Shown: positions 13,101 through 25,548, numbered from the stretch's first letter. The stretch is 64,000 bases of DNA from Diprion similis (GCF_021155765.1 NC_060112.1:9548001-9612000), one strand, 5' to 3'. Notes: generated by a model not told the origin, from the letters alone. Made by a program: numbers and translations.

Positions 13101-16100
13101 ATTTTACTATCATCATAATCCATTGTTCTTCCGTGATCTGGCACTTCCAGTTTAGCTGGTTTCAAATCAATTCCAGGAAATAAGCTGTCTTCGTCTATTG
13201 GTTCACGATTGTTCGGTGTACTTGGTTTACTAGCAGCTGGTCCTGTGGTATTGATAGCCTTAACTTCAGTGAAACGTGGTAATAATATTTTCAAATCGTG
13301 GAATACCTTCAACTTTGATACTCTAAATTTTTAATGTAGCGTACAATTACCTTGAATCAGATCCCCTCGAGATATCAAAGTACACATGTATGCGTCGTGG
13401 GAAAAGACGTCGTGACGAATAAGCTCGGAAAATAAGTGAACCAAATTGGTGAACTGTGCTTTGGACTGGGAAGAACTATGGTCTAAAATCGGAGCGTCAG
13501 TGTCGAGAAATTTCATGAGTAATGGTTGAAAAATTGGCAACCCTGGTGGTGAAGCATTACTACAAACACTGTCTTTGTCATCACTGTCGTTAGTTTCTCC
13601 AGTAGCTTCACTCTGACGTTTTTCTAACAACTTAGCCACAGCCATTGCTCTATGCTCGCCCCACCTTTCCGAACTTACCGCCCATTCGCATAAAATTTCT
13701 ATAATAGCGGCATCTTGCTGGGGAGAATATTCAACTTTCGTGTCTCTCTCATTTGTATTTTCCTTAGGTGTAGCAGTGAATATTTTAGCATACAGTGTAT
13801 CCAGAGAGTTTAACGCATCCATTCTGTCAAAACTGTGACGATCTAAAGCATCCAGAGCAGCTAAGACTTTAGTCGTTGTCATACCGGCACTGCTTTGCTG
13901 CCATTTGTCACACGACCATCGGCCTTCGGCAGCTAATGATCGTCGGCGAACACTTTCTTGAGCAACCTTGATCTGCTTCATCGTCGGATTTATCGAACTG
14001 GCAGGGGGGCATGGTAAAGCTGATGGAGGACTAGGCAGATGATCTAACGGCGACCCATTTAAAACCGATGGTGCTTTACCTTCGCCGACACTATTCCAAA
14101 CTAAGGCGGTTGGACACTCAATCGTAATTACCTAAAGATTTATAGTTAATTAGGGAAATTAGAACATTGGTCTACTGATTGTACAAACTAAGAACAGATT
14201 ATCTTAGTCAAAGCTGACAAGACACGAGAAATATTGAACAGGAAATGAAAGGCCTCATTGAGTGATACATTTTTTGAAGAACACTTTAACTAGTTTGAAA
14301 CAGCTTCAATTCTGCTCACTTGCACAGCATACAAAGTACTTCGGTGTATGTTTAAAGGTTCTAGCTGGATAAGCATTTCAAAAGTGTGTCTTGAAATAAT
14401 ATTCTTGTTTGCCAATTCATAAAATCACATGTGCGAGTTGATTAGCATCCTTTTTTTCCCCAATCAAACTTAGCATTGGAATAATTAAAAAATTCATTCA
14501 TATTTCCAGATGGGTTAGTTATTGTTGAAAATGGTGAAATACAAAATCATGATTTTGCAAGCTCTATCTTTAGCAAATCTGATACGTAATAACAAAGCAT
14601 ACACATAGTTTATAAAAGTTACTTTTTAATTTGGTATTAATGACCAATTATCTTTTAGGAACAATGATTGTTGAAGATGCGTTTCAATGCATGTTTATAA
14701 AATAAATTCTTCATTCTCAAGTGACTTTCTGCACCCTAGAAAATGTTCTTCAAAAACCTTTGTGTGGAGTAGTCTTGTTTGTTTATTTTACTTTTCAATT
14801 AAAATGACTTTTCTGTCTAATTTAGTGTCTAATTTAGTGACGACCAAGCAAAACTTACTCTATGTAATTAGAAAGGTACCTGAATTATAACCGATAATCC
14901 CAAGATTATGTCTCTGTGATGTGGACAGTTAATATAGTCGTTGAAAGTCACGGTTAATGGATTAACCGGTGTTGGGGCAACGGGATTCTCTTTTATATTG
15001 CTGACTTCTGATTTTACAGGGGCAGTGACCATAGGACTTTGAGGATTATTGCTGTTTTCTACATTGCTGCACATCTGTGCAATTTTACGACAGCACAAGT
15101 ATGCCAATTTTCTAGCTAATAACTCCGACTGAACAAACTCTTCTAGATATTGCAAGGCTAATGGTAATACGAGTTTCAGAATCCCATCGTCCAGCGGAGC
15201 AGATCTCATTTTATCCAGCAGTTCTAAGATCCATTGTAACAGTTCTTGCCTATCGAGCAATCCTTCCTCAAACATGTATTTGGCTAATTGAATACAGTAA
15301 TGCCACTGTTTAAGTGCTAATTTATGATCTTCGTTCATAGTTGGACCCACAATTGGCCCAGGATTTGGGTTTGGTGTAGTTGGCTGATTATTCACAGTAT
15401 TATTGGTGCTGTTATTACTCAGATTACTGCCATTGGTACTGCTGCTTGTGCCATTAGAGATATTGTGATTCATATGGTAATATTCTTGTAATTTGGTTAG
15501 CTGATCTTTTAGAAATTTTATCAAGGTACCAGTCCATTCTAAAAGAAAAAAGGATCGAGTTATTGCCGCATAAATATTTATTCCCACTCGACTTAAATGT
15601 ATAGATTATTTGCAATAAGTAGAATTCATTCGTATCTGATTCATAAGTTCATTAATGAAAATTCCAGAAAATATTCAGTATGAAATTTGTATCATGTCAA
15701 GAAAACTATTCAATGTATTTTACAAGTCCAAGATTATTGTTAATACATGTATTCGAATTGTCACGGAAGTCACAATGAAATTTTGAAACACTTCGTCTGC
15801 ATTAGTACATGAGTAATGAGTAGTAATCTAAGTAGCAAGTGGTATATAATTCTAAACATTTTATTCGTATGTGGTACTTCTTTCATGTCATTCTACATTC
15901 TTGTAAACTATATTGTTGAACAGCCACTAATGAGTGTAAGAATAACTTGAGTATAAGCTGGAAACAAATTAGCTGAGATTCAGTTCACTGACTTTCCTCA
16001 ACATAGAATTCAGTTTGCCAATATTCTTTTTCACAAGTTCAGAGAAATAACAGCCAGATGGGCATAAATTAATCTAATAAGTTGTGTTCCAAGGAATTTG

Positions 16101-17143
16101 TAGTCAGTCATGTTAAAATAACGAAACATTGCATAAGAAATCACTATTTTGGAACTCTAGGATGACTTTGAAAAAGTTAAGTTAGCAAAATATAAATAAA
16201 ATTTGGTTAATTATACTTTACTGATAGTAATTTCAGATAGACCTCAAGTTGTGGAAAAGAGATTTTTCCTAAAAATTCATCGTTACATCAAGATTACTGG
16301 TTAGTTGCCATTAATACTTCAAATGGAATTCCGACAGTCCTTCGTAACATATGATATAGCATTCTATCAAAGATTTCAAACAACCACTTAATATTAAAGC
16401 TCAATAATGATAAACTAAAAAACAATGTGCAATTGCCATTTTTCAGCCTGTGCCCATTTTGTGAGTATAATAATTTTAGATAAAGTGTTCAATATATCTG
16501 TCGATATCTGGCTCATTTAATAAAAATTACAAATTTGATAGACTGTAACAAGACATGTCGATGTTAATTATTATTGTATTTTTTTGTTTTGAATCTTACC
16601 AGTTGTTGGGTCAGGTAATTGCCTTTTCTTAATTTTTGCCTCAGAAACAGCAACGGTATAAGCAGAACTTAATTTAATAAACCAAGCAGCTCTCAGCATC
16701 GGCACTTGATATTCACACAACATCATGAAAATTTCTTCTTTCTTGTTAAAATTAGGGGCTTTCTTAGCCAAGGCTAGTAAAGGCTTACAGCCAGACAGAT
16801 CTTTGAACCAAGCTTCGATCCCATTTTTAGTTCTGGCAGTTACAGGCCAAAAGTTATCCTTTGGATTAATCTGCTGTCTCTTTCTTCCTGTATCAGGCAT
16901 CGTGGCAAATTCTTCTTTCTTAGCAAGTATACCGTTGAAATATGCACCAACTTTTGCAGCTGTCACATTACAGTGCCTGGCTGTTCCAAATTCATCAGAT
17001 AATTGGGGCATGGTAGCAAAGCCATGTTTAACGTTTACTAATGTAAGCTCATCCTCCTTTTGCTTAGGCTCTTGTGGATATACGTCGGGAGGGCCTAATC
17101 TTGGCCTTTTTAAAGGCCGTTTTTCGTACAATATACCCATCAT
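4193..17143 (-). CDS. Med12: Mediator complex subunit 12 (kohtalo)
   Basis: MED12 belongs to the Mediator CDK8 kinase module and activates cyclin C-CDK8 in the nucleus. Coding exons, 5' to 3': 17143-16600, 15538-14880, 14131-13351, 13242-12920, 12840-12309, 12203-11607, 11498-9823, 9526-9146, 8499-8040, 6546-6281, 5742-5578 and 4369-4193. This gives about 2,186 residues; human MED12 has 2,177. The N-terminus holds KRPLKRPRLGPPDVYPQ and NVKHGF, the CDK8-activating segment; the glycine matching human G44 is kept as G41. Later segments include DFVVHIALPSLVKAC, QPFLSLVLTCLKGQD, NKIAGFDSI and APLSWAWF. The C-terminus is rich in Gln, with a run of about 19. The exon-4 acceptor is ambiguous: a 30-base intron (acceptor 13320) would fit the phase but is too short, so I chose 13242 (13263 also fits). 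The acceptors at 12203 and 4369 are also chosen by phase. The gene is divergent from PARL. Confidence 0.93.
6411..6467 (-). repeat. Polyglutamine-coding CAG/CAA tract in MED12
   Basis: This encodes about 19 consecutive Gln with mixed CAG and CAA codons. Neighbouring Gln-rich runs lie at 6475-6510, 8060-8095, 8340-8499 and 4305-4330. Apparent frames on the opposite strand (poly-Leu or poly-Val/Ala) are shadows of these tracts. Confidence 0.85.
7023..7920. repeat. Degenerate long inverted-repeat (foldback) element in a MED12 intron
   Basis: Arm 7023-7106 matches the reverse complement of 7838-7920. The best stretch aligns TCACAAAAATTAAGGGG and CCAGAAATTT with their counterparts; I count about 45 of 55 identical bases. 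The 730-base interior has no credible coding frame. It lies wholly within the intron 6547-8039 and probably accounts for much of that intron's 1.49 kb. The arms look like decayed MITE or foldback termini, but I see no clear target-site duplication. Confidence 0.55.
16216..16297. repeat. Dispersed repeat, copy A (MED12 intron 1)
   Basis: About 80 bases resemble 52635-52717. They share ATTTCAGA, ACCT, GATTTTTCCTAAAAAT and CATCGTTACA in the same order and orientation. The MED12 intron and the Pak upstream region are otherwise unrelated, so this is a dispersed family. Confidence 0.45.
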
Positions 17144-18110
17144 GGTAAGTAAAAAACGGGATCAAAGATAACTAGAACCCATATACAGTTCACAAATTTA
17201 GAGTGGAATTAAACGAGACTATAACCTTCAAAATAATATTTAAAAAAAAATTATGCCGAAGCTGGCAATCAGTCAATTAGTTAAACACACATAAAGTTCA
17301 CAAAACTGCAATAAAACCACACGGGATTAATGAATATATACAGAATTTCGCATGAGAGATCAATGCAACATATAACCTTTAAAAGTTGACAACGTAGAAA
17401 AAAACAAAAAAAAATTAATCTTCATTGCTCACAGAAAAATAAATCGTGTATAGTAGCAGAATACTGTTATTTTAATATGTATGTACATGGTTAAAACCGT
17501 ATTTTAAATTCGGTAGACGATTAAAATTTCACCGAACTTGTCATCTTTGGGGCAAGTTGCCCACAACGCCATCTTGGCATTTTCTACGGCTACACCATGA
17601 AGTAAGGGCTACACCTACGCGACTACACGGCTTTAAAATGAATCTAGAAACAGCCGTCTCACACTAAAAATTCCCTAGGAGTGAGACAGTTTCATTGATA
17701 ATCCTGTAGGGCAAGAGTGACACAAAACTTCTGTCAGTGCTTATAACTGTTAATAACGGAACCTCAGAGCATATGAACATGTATATATATTCTATACTTA
17801 TGGTTATGTTGGTTGTAACGGTGTAACTCTGCAAAGTACGGTGAGTTTGTATGTGTGTTCACCGGCGGCAAATGCTGCTGAGTTCTTAACCAATAGGATT
17901 GCCGATAAAGCAGAGCAGCGTTACCTGGTGTGCGCTGAGTGCAAGTCTTTCATTTTAATTGTCATTCCTATGGACGAAGAATTGTGAAAATTCACACTAC
18001 AGTACGCACAACCGGGCTTCCGTATGAAATTGATAATGTAGTTGAAGATTGTAAAAATTATTATAATAGTACACAAAGTTAATGAAAGGATAATTATTTC
18101 CCAGGCAATT
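17144..18110. promoter_or_regulatory. Divergent promoter region of MED12 and PARL
   Basis: The start codons of MED12 (-) and PARL (+) are 967 bases apart and point away from each other. The interval has no coding exon. On the minus strand the bases at 17567-17578 read GCCAAGATGGCG, close to the YY1/Pho consensus around ATGGC, a common motif near housekeeping starts. I see no clear TATA box at a position I could fix. The minus-strand frame at 17921-18178 overlaps the PARL start and is not credible. Confidence 0.55.
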
Positions 18111-21100
18111 ATGGCCACGCAGGCGTTGCTCAATTTTGGAAACATGTCAGGCAAACGGTAAACACTGAGAAATGTCATCTTTGGTAAATTGTGGTTATGT
18201 CACATCATGCATCTGAAGCTATGATACAATATTTTAATTCCTCTCTTTAATAAGGTTACTATCTGGTCTGCAGTATCACAAACCAAAATCTATGTCGCAA
18301 ACGACCCTGCATCACGTCAGGTGTTTTCGAAGAGTAACCGATGCCTCCAAACAAATCAAACCGCAATTTGCTAGTGAAAGTATCAAACCAGATCCTGTTC
18401 ACTTTACAAGATTATGGAAGTCAGTTGGCTTCTCTATTATGGTAATTCTCTATTTATTTGCATGAGTTATCACAATTTTTGATTAGTTTAATTTCTTGCT
18501 CGAAGTGAAAGAAAGTGGTTATTTAAAAGAGCATATGTGGAATGATCCGTAACTCTGATCAATCTTCGCGAGTAGCCTTGCAGAACTTTTCTGTGTCAAC
18601 AATGTTAGCCACAACCTTGTCAGTGGAACTAAAAGTTTCGCTAAAGTGTTCCAAATGTTAATCACTTTTGTGTAGGTGTACAGCTGGCATAGATCAGGTC
18701 TTCATTAATTCAACTGCTGCGATTGGTAAACGGATGTCAGTTTTTTAATCCTGACTTAGTTTGTTTTGAGCTATTTATATTTGAGCTAACAAGTAAATCT
18801 TTATACTGAGCCTCTTTCATTATGAGTTCTCCTTAATTAGCAAGCATATGCTTCATAGTATAAATATACTTAAAATATCTACTGCTAAAGAATTTATGGA
18901 AACCCAATTTAAGCACGGCCCCTATAATTTTTCTGATTTCTCCCATTAATACTGCTCCAAGGCAAATATTCTAGTCAGTGTGCACTACATCTGTAGAAAA
19001 CAAATATTACATAGTACAAAAAGTTCATAAATCAAATTTGAGTTCTTGTTAATATTATGACATATATAAAGTGTTGCTGATAATCGATCACCAAAATTAA
19101 TTCACATTGCTAAATACATATTCCTGAATTGAAATAATCTTTAGGCATGATTTTCTTTCAAGTAAATCCATACACCATAACATATTTCCAAATTTCCAAA
19201 TGCCCAATACTTGTTGAAATGTTAAATAATTGAGACTAAGCAAAATTAAATGAATTTTGAGAAAGATTGACTATTTCCACCTACAATTAAAATATTATGC
19301 GTATAATGCAAAGAGTTTGATTTGAGTGAGAAAAGTGAGTTCATTTAGTAAGAGTAGTTAAGGTATCTTAAAAAAAATCTAAATTTTTGAAAGGAAAACT
19401 GGAAAATCTGCGGGAATTTGCTATGCCATTCACACTGGATACCTGAAAACTCCTTTTCCTAAACCACCACCACATTTTCCTGAAAATCTCACCACGAAAA
19501 CAATAGCTTTCGATACGCTCAAGTCATATTTTGCTACTATCATCGAAATAAAAACTGGATAATTATTTTCAAAATGTAATTTTCGATATGTCATCTTGCG
19601 TTTACCTATCGTAGAGTATTTACTACCAAGGTGTCTGGCAGCTAGAATTTCACCAATTCATTGAAAATGGCTCTATCAACTTGATATGATTACAAAATAC
19701 TGAATGTTCTCCATAATTTGGAAAAACTAAACATTCTTGCCTAGGCGGACATGAAAAAAAATTATAATTTTCAACAAAACATGTAACTACATTTGCTATG
19801 AAATTCATATTCTTATACTTGAAATAGCTTTGCCCAGTTTTCAAATTTCTTTTCATTATTATTTTACAGTTCAGTAGCGCATCAATAGTTGGATCAGCAA
19901 TTTGGGAATATGAAAATATTAGGGCTCGCACGCAGAAGGTGGTCCATCGATTCGAGTTCCCTCGAGTAAGAGTATGTGAAGTTGTTGTTCACTTTCTAAT
20001 TACAATAATGCAATTATTTAAAGCTCTGTTTTTCAAAGAACACGTATTTGTCATATTTAAATGCGTGGCGAGAGATCATGTACAGCTTATGTCACGTCCA
20101 AAAATAATGGAAGTGTGCTCCTTGAAAAAACAGACTGAAAAAGGTGAAGTGGAAAGAAAAATATAGACCTATTGTTGCTCTCGTTATTCAGCGCACTGGA
20201 TGGAGGGCGACGGTTCACGATTGGTGGAATAGCTTAGATGAAGGAAAAAAGTTATTTGTTCCTATTTGCTTCCTAAATGTCTTGGTATTTGGCGCGTGGC
20301 GTGTACCAGCTCTTCAGGGCACCATGCAACGATATTTTCTCTCCAGTCCGAATTCGAGTAAGTTTCTTTAGGATAATGCCAAAACTGAGAAAAGTTATTG
20401 CACAAGAGGTGTACGATCATGCTGATTTTTTTGCCATGCTATTGTCTCTGAAGAACATGGCTTTTAGCTTGAAAAATAATTTTTTTATATCAAATACGAA
20501 ACCTTATTACTATCGAATTTATGAAATTTTTTTTTCGAAAATGCTAAAGCTTAATGTGTTGCATATGGCTATTCAAACTTTAAACCAAATATCTAGGTTT
20601 AAATTTCAAGAAGTGTAAGAGTCCTGTTTTTCGTTGAAGCCTTTCTTGAGATATTGTGGCAGCGCAAAACATATCGCTGAGTGAAATGGTTGATGTTATT
20701 GTCAGAAACGAGGCTTCCTATTATTTAATTCTAATGAGAAAAACAAGATGTAAATGAATCCTAATCGATACAGTTCTGGATTAATCAAACTTTTTTACCT
20801 AATCAGATCACTCAAAAAAATGTGTTATCGATTAATGTGATGAATGAAATGAAACTCTAAAATTGTTCAATGGTATGCAGAAACTGTCTTAATTGATAAA
20901 CCAGAAATGCATACTGAACCTGCAGAATACTAGTATTCGCGATCAACTGAATCAAATCAGATTCGCATTAATAGTGTTCTTTCTTCTTAACCCAAGGTGC
21001 GCTGTGTTGGCCAATGGTGTTATCTACATTCTCACACTATACGATCCTACACTTAGCTGCGAATATGTTTGTTTTGCACAGCTTCAGTTCACCGGTTGTA

Positions 21101-21837
21101 TCAACACTTGGCAAGGAACAGACTCTAGCTCTATATCTAAGTAGTGGGGTGATGTCAAATCTTGTTAGTTACTTTTACAAGACTCTGTTCTCCAGACCAG
21201 GCTTTTCTCTTGGAGCTGTGAGTTGTTGATATTTTCATTACTTTCTTTCTATAAATATCTCTATTGCACAGCACATGGACTAACGTAACTAATTCATTTA
21301 AGTCAGGAGCCATAATGGGAATTGTGGGCTTTGCCTGCACGCAGTATCCTAACTTACGGCTCAGCGTTATCTTTCTTCCAATGTGGACGTTCACAGGTGA
21401 TATGGTGTGTACTGAAATTATACTCATTTTGTAAATTAAGTGACCACAATCGTTTTTACTTAAGAAAGTATGCTACTTTTGCGAACTGTGGAGTCTCATC
21501 ATCGAAATGCAAGACTTATTTCACAATAACTATCTATATTCTTCACAGGCAATTAAGGCAATGGTCTGCCTTGATACGATAGGGTGCATAATGAAGTGGC
21601 AGTTTTTTGATCATGCAGGACATTTAGGAGGTGCAGCATGGGGAATGTGAGTATATCTGAAATGTATGCAATAATAACGACTATTATTCTTGATCAGTTC
21701 AGTTAATCATATTTATAAATTTGTATTATTTAACCAGATTCTGGCAGAAATGGGGCAATGCATATATCTGGCAGAAGCGTGAACCGATTTTAACTTTTTG
21801 GCATGAATTGAGAGGACCGCCTCGGTCTCGCTCATGA
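18111..21837 (+). CDS. PARL: Presenilin-associated rhomboid-like protease, mitochondrial (PARL / rhomboid-7)
   Basis: PARL is an intramembrane serine protease of the inner mitochondrial membrane; known family substrates include PINK1 and PGAM5. Exons: 18111-18157, 18255-18441, 19870-19965, 20144-20357, 20997-21217, 21303-21404, 21549-21646 and 21738-21837, giving about 354 residues (human 379). The basic N-terminus fits a presequence. The family segments WWNSLDEGKK, WRVPALQGTMQRYF, LSTFSHYTILHLAANM and GASGAIM are clear. The catalytic Ser (about S256, in GASGA) is split from its GA by an intron, and the catalytic His (about H314) lies in DHAGHLGG. It ends WHELRGPPRSRS. The exon 3 donor could instead be at 19938 (AAG|GTGGTC), shortening the product by 9 residues. 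The exon 4 acceptor (AAAAAG|GTG) is weak. Confidence 0.92.
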
Positions 21838-21909
21838 TATGCTTTCCACACGTTGAAATTAATTCTACATTACGATTTTGTAAACTATTTATATGGAGGA
21901 TGTAAGCTG

Positions 21910-21915
21910 AATAAA
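21910..21915 (+). terminator. AATAAA polyadenylation signal of PARL
   Basis: A canonical AATAAA lies 73 bases after the PARL stop. Confidence 0.6.
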
Positions 21916-22704
21916 GTGTAACAACACTAGACAATTTATAAGCAAATACTTAGAATGAAAGTGACTACTTTGTGTTTTTGTGTAAAAGGCTATAGGAAAG
22001 TAAACGAAATTCAAATCTTATTCTTTGTTGGAAGACCACTATCTGAAATATTTAGAATAATTGTTAGTTAGTAATAATGAGTTACGACTCCAATTGTAAT
22101 TTTCACTACATTGATAAGATAGGTAGAGAAATCTACGGGTTCTAACAAAAAAGAAAAAAAATGTATCTCTAAGAGATATCAATGAAGAGATGCATTTCAA
22201 AGAGTTGAATAGAAACTGCATAATTCCTCATGTATAATTTTCTGAATCTTAAATATCATATGAATTCTGCTGAGGTATGGAATTCTATATAACATTTAAA
22301 ATTATTTTCATGAAAGCATCTACAGACATTGGAAAATAAATATTACATTTCAAGTGACATTACATGCCTGTCTGATATATTGGAAAATGATGTGGAAAGA
22401 GAGGTTTTGGAAAACCTACTTCTATTTCAACCAGGACCATTTTATGAAGTACAAAACATCTGATTTACGTCTCTTATAATTAGAGTACGAAAATGCCAAA
22501 AACGATGGTGTAAAATGATTTTCGTTTACAATATCTGTCAGTATCGTTTGATGCTGTAATAAAAAGTTAATCAATGGTATATAGTACAACATTAGGTGTA
22601 TGAACGTTTCAATAATACTACGACATAGAATGAAACTTTGACTTACGCAGTATGGGAACGAGGGTTTCATTGACACTAAAATCAAGGACATTTTGTACCC
22701 GATT

Positions 22705-22710
22705 TTTATT
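22705..22710 (-). terminator. AATAAA polyadenylation signal of S-formylglutathione hydrolase
   Basis: The plus strand reads TTTATT, giving AATAAA on the gene strand, 47 bases past the stop codon. Confidence 0.55.
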
Positions 22711-22756
22711 TGTATAAAATTTTTTTTTATCTTGAGTTCCACCCAAGTTAACTCAA

Positions 22757-24454
22757 TCAAGCTTTCAAGTACTTGGCGTGATGTTTGATGTGATCTTCAA
22801 TAAATGTTGATATGAAGTAGTAACTGTGGTCGTAACCTTCTTGTAGCCTCAGATTGACAGACACTCCAGTTTCCTTAGCTGCAGCCACCAAGTTTTCAGG
22901 TAGTAATTGCGATTTTGTCAAGAAATTATCGTTTGTACCCTAAAACAACATTTCAATGTTATTTTATTATTTTCATAACTTTTCCAATATTTCAATGTAT
23001 TTTGATATGACCAGATTTCTTTTAATCACATACTAAACTGCTTGAGAAATGTCCGAAATTTTATCGAGCAATCTCGAGTTTCGCTTCATTTGCAAAAGGT
23101 ACTTGAGATCACTGTAGTACGTTAATTTTTTTTCAATACTATGTTCCACACACTGTTTTTTTTCTTTTTTTTTCAAAAATAATTTAACAACATGACAATG
23201 TTGTAGGTTTTACCTGGTCAATTAGGATATCCAGTCGAGGTCCTTTATATTTCTTAATGAGTTCAGTAGAATCCCAATCTTTCCATTTACTATCTCCTTC
23301 CGCGCCACCTAAATATCCACTAAAAGCTTTTTTCCCCCACGGGCAATTTATAGGATTGCAAATGGGTGACATTGCAGAGACTGATCTATACAGACCTGGG
23401 TTTTTCAGAACAGCAATAAAAGCTCCATGTCCACCCATACTGGAAAACAGTAGTAAATGGGTGTTAGCACATGAATTTATTTAAAACTATTTTCATTACT
23501 TTGGTATTCTAATCACAATTTAATAAATATTACAAAAGCATTTTGGAGTTATGGAAATGGTTTGAGAATGTAAAAGAAACTCAAATCATTAAATATCTGT
23601 GACAAGATTAGAGTGATTGAACTAGTGAAGATTAGTTCAAAAAAGAAAAATGACATGTTTGGCCAATTTTTACGAGCCTCTATAAGACGAATATTGTTTT
23701 GGTTACCCTCTATAACTATTTTTTTACTAAACTGTGATTGCAACATTACCTATGACCTGTTATAGACTTTCGATCAGGGATGGCTGGAAACTTTTCATTT
23801 ATCAATGCCGGCAGTTCTTTTGTGACGTAGGAATACATTCTGTAGTTAGTTTTCCATGGATCGCTTGTCGCATCAACATAGAATCCGGCACCTGTTCCAA
23901 AGTCCCAGTCATCATCTTCTCCTGGGATGTTAAGTCCTCGGGGACTAGTGTCAGGTGCAACAATTATGACACCATGCTGAGCCGCATATTTTTGTGCTGC
24001 TCCTTTTTGAATGAAATTTGCTTCAGTACACTCTAAACCAGACAGCCAATAGATAACTGGAACTGGGCCTTGTTCCGTCTGTGGTGGTAGATAGACGCCA
24101 AATCTCATTTTACATTTTAACTCCACGCTGAAAGAAAAATTCATTTATTGTTTAAAAAAGATATATACATCTTATAGTTCCTAAAAAATTTTAGTAAAAT
24201 GGATATTGCTACGAATAACTGTTCAAATATTGTTGGAATTACAATAAAATGTGATACAAGTAATTATTTGTTGCGATTATAGTTGTCAACCACTGTGTAT
24301 ATGAATTTTACAATAACGTAAAGTTTCCATTAGCATAAATAAAAACATCATCTGGATCTTAGATGATCAAAGTATGTATTTACCTGTCATGGGTGAAGAC
24401 CTTTTGCCATCCGCCAAAACTCTTATTTTGAGAAACTAACGTGATCTCAGGCAT
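22757..24454 (-). CDS. ESD: S-formylglutathione hydrolase (esterase D)
   Basis: This enzyme hydrolyses S-formylglutathione to formate and glutathione, the last step of glutathione-dependent formaldehyde detoxification, usually in the cytosol. Exons, 5' to 3': 24454-24384, 24127-23750, 23439-23214 and 22939-22757, giving 285 residues (human ESD 282). The protein starts [26 protein letters not shown] and DTSPRGL follow. The nucleophile is about S150, in GHSMGGHGA, and its codon is split by an intron. The acid is about D229, in GTNDNF, and the histidine about H263, in GYDHSYYF. These complete an alpha/beta-hydrolase triad. The ATG sits directly after an acceptor (CATTTACAG|ATG), so at least one 5' exon exists upstream, possibly ending at 25405. 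The gene converges on PARL. Confidence 0.94.
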
Positions 24455-24796
24455 CTGTAAATGTTGGAGAAGAAAATTTGATTAAAAAGAAAAAACTTTC
24501 AGACACTGACAATGCTTGAATGAAACATAAATGCGGTCATTTTCAGCGATCAATAAAATACTGACAAAACATATGTATAAGGCAGCTAAAAATTATATAA
24601 TAAAAGTACTATCTAAAGTCACATCAGTTAATTGACCTACGCTAAACTGATAAACTATAGAATTGCGCCATCATTTCCGAATCCAGCCAAATCACGGAAT
24701 GACTGATCAACTCCAATTATAGAACGATCAAAGGATCTTATAAATTATGTGAATTTTCGTATGGAAGCAAAAAGAAATGGATCAGTGTATATACGT

Positions 24797-25228
24797 TACG
24801 GTGGTCGTTAAATGGAGGATCATGTTGGATGGTTATAAATCGGCTCCAAATGTAGAAAAAAATTGCTCTCTAATTTTTTCAAATTTTCATTCTCAAGCCT
24901 TAGTCTTCCTCTAGATAATATATACCGCACGAATTGTTGGTGTTTTTATTTAGTATATTATATTTTAACCATTTTTCAAGCTAAACAACATCGTATTTTA
25001 TGCTTTTTTAATCTTCGTTGAATTTTGAATCGTCGTTATTTTCGAATGTATAGGAAATTCCATTCTAGCGCTCAACAATTAAGAACCAAAAAAAGGCTGG
25101 CAGAAAGACTCAGCCCTCGAAATAAAAATCTGAAAAAATTACAGATTTGTGTTTTTTTTATATTTAAAGTCGATCTATAACCATCCAATATGGAGATTCC
25201 GAAAAAAAAACTATTTAACGAAGCAACT
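24797..25228. repeat. Foldback (long inverted-repeat) element upstream of the FGH coding start
   Basis: The left arm (about 24797-24905) matches the reverse complement of the right arm (about 25118-25228). Shared segments in order are CGTTAAAT, TTGGATGGTTATA, ATCG, a run of A, TAATTTTTTCA, and a stretch ending AGTC. The spacer of about 210 bases carries no coding frame. The arms are imperfect, roughly three quarters identical by eye. This has the architecture of an old MITE. If 25405 is the 5' exon boundary, the element lies inside the first intron of the FGH gene. Confidence 0.55.
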
Positions 25229-25404
25229 AACATAGTCTGTACACATTGACGCGTATTTTCTCATATTACAGGCAATTAACTGATATAACCTCTTTATCGA
25301 GAATTAGAGTAGTATGTACAAAATAAAACGACCAAAACTAAAACAAACGCAAATTAAGAGCTGCAACGTTTATTCAAAGAAGCTGTATTATTTTCAAAAA
25401 TTAC

Positions 25405-25548
25405 CTTGCAACCGGTGTTATCTTCGAACAGGTTTCTTACAGCTGATGAAACTTTTGGCAAATGAATACCGTATAGGACAGAACGCGAACGTTGCGAACC
25501 AAGTTCGGTTACTGAACGGACTGATCGGACGAGAAGTGTGGATTTCAA
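25405..25548 (-). other. Possible 5' exon of the FGH gene (UTR, or non-AUG extended frame)
   Basis: On the minus strand a good donor (TTGCAAG|GTAATT, last exon base 25405) is preceded by a 48-codon open frame. Its phase matches the acceptor directly before the FGH ATG at 24454. The frame is rich in Arg, Ser and Val (STLLVRSVRSV) but has no ATG. It opens at a TTG after an in-frame TGA, so by default this is 5' UTR. Confidence 0.25.

Larger units (their letters stand above)
21838..22756. other. Convergent 3' ends of PARL and S-formylglutathione hydrolase
   Basis: This holds the two 3' UTRs, each with a canonical poly(A) signal near its stop, and AT-rich sequence between. No coding exon is visible. 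The longer open frames (22039-22221 and 22422-22760, minus) are low-complexity and unrelated to any family I know. Confidence 0.55.
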
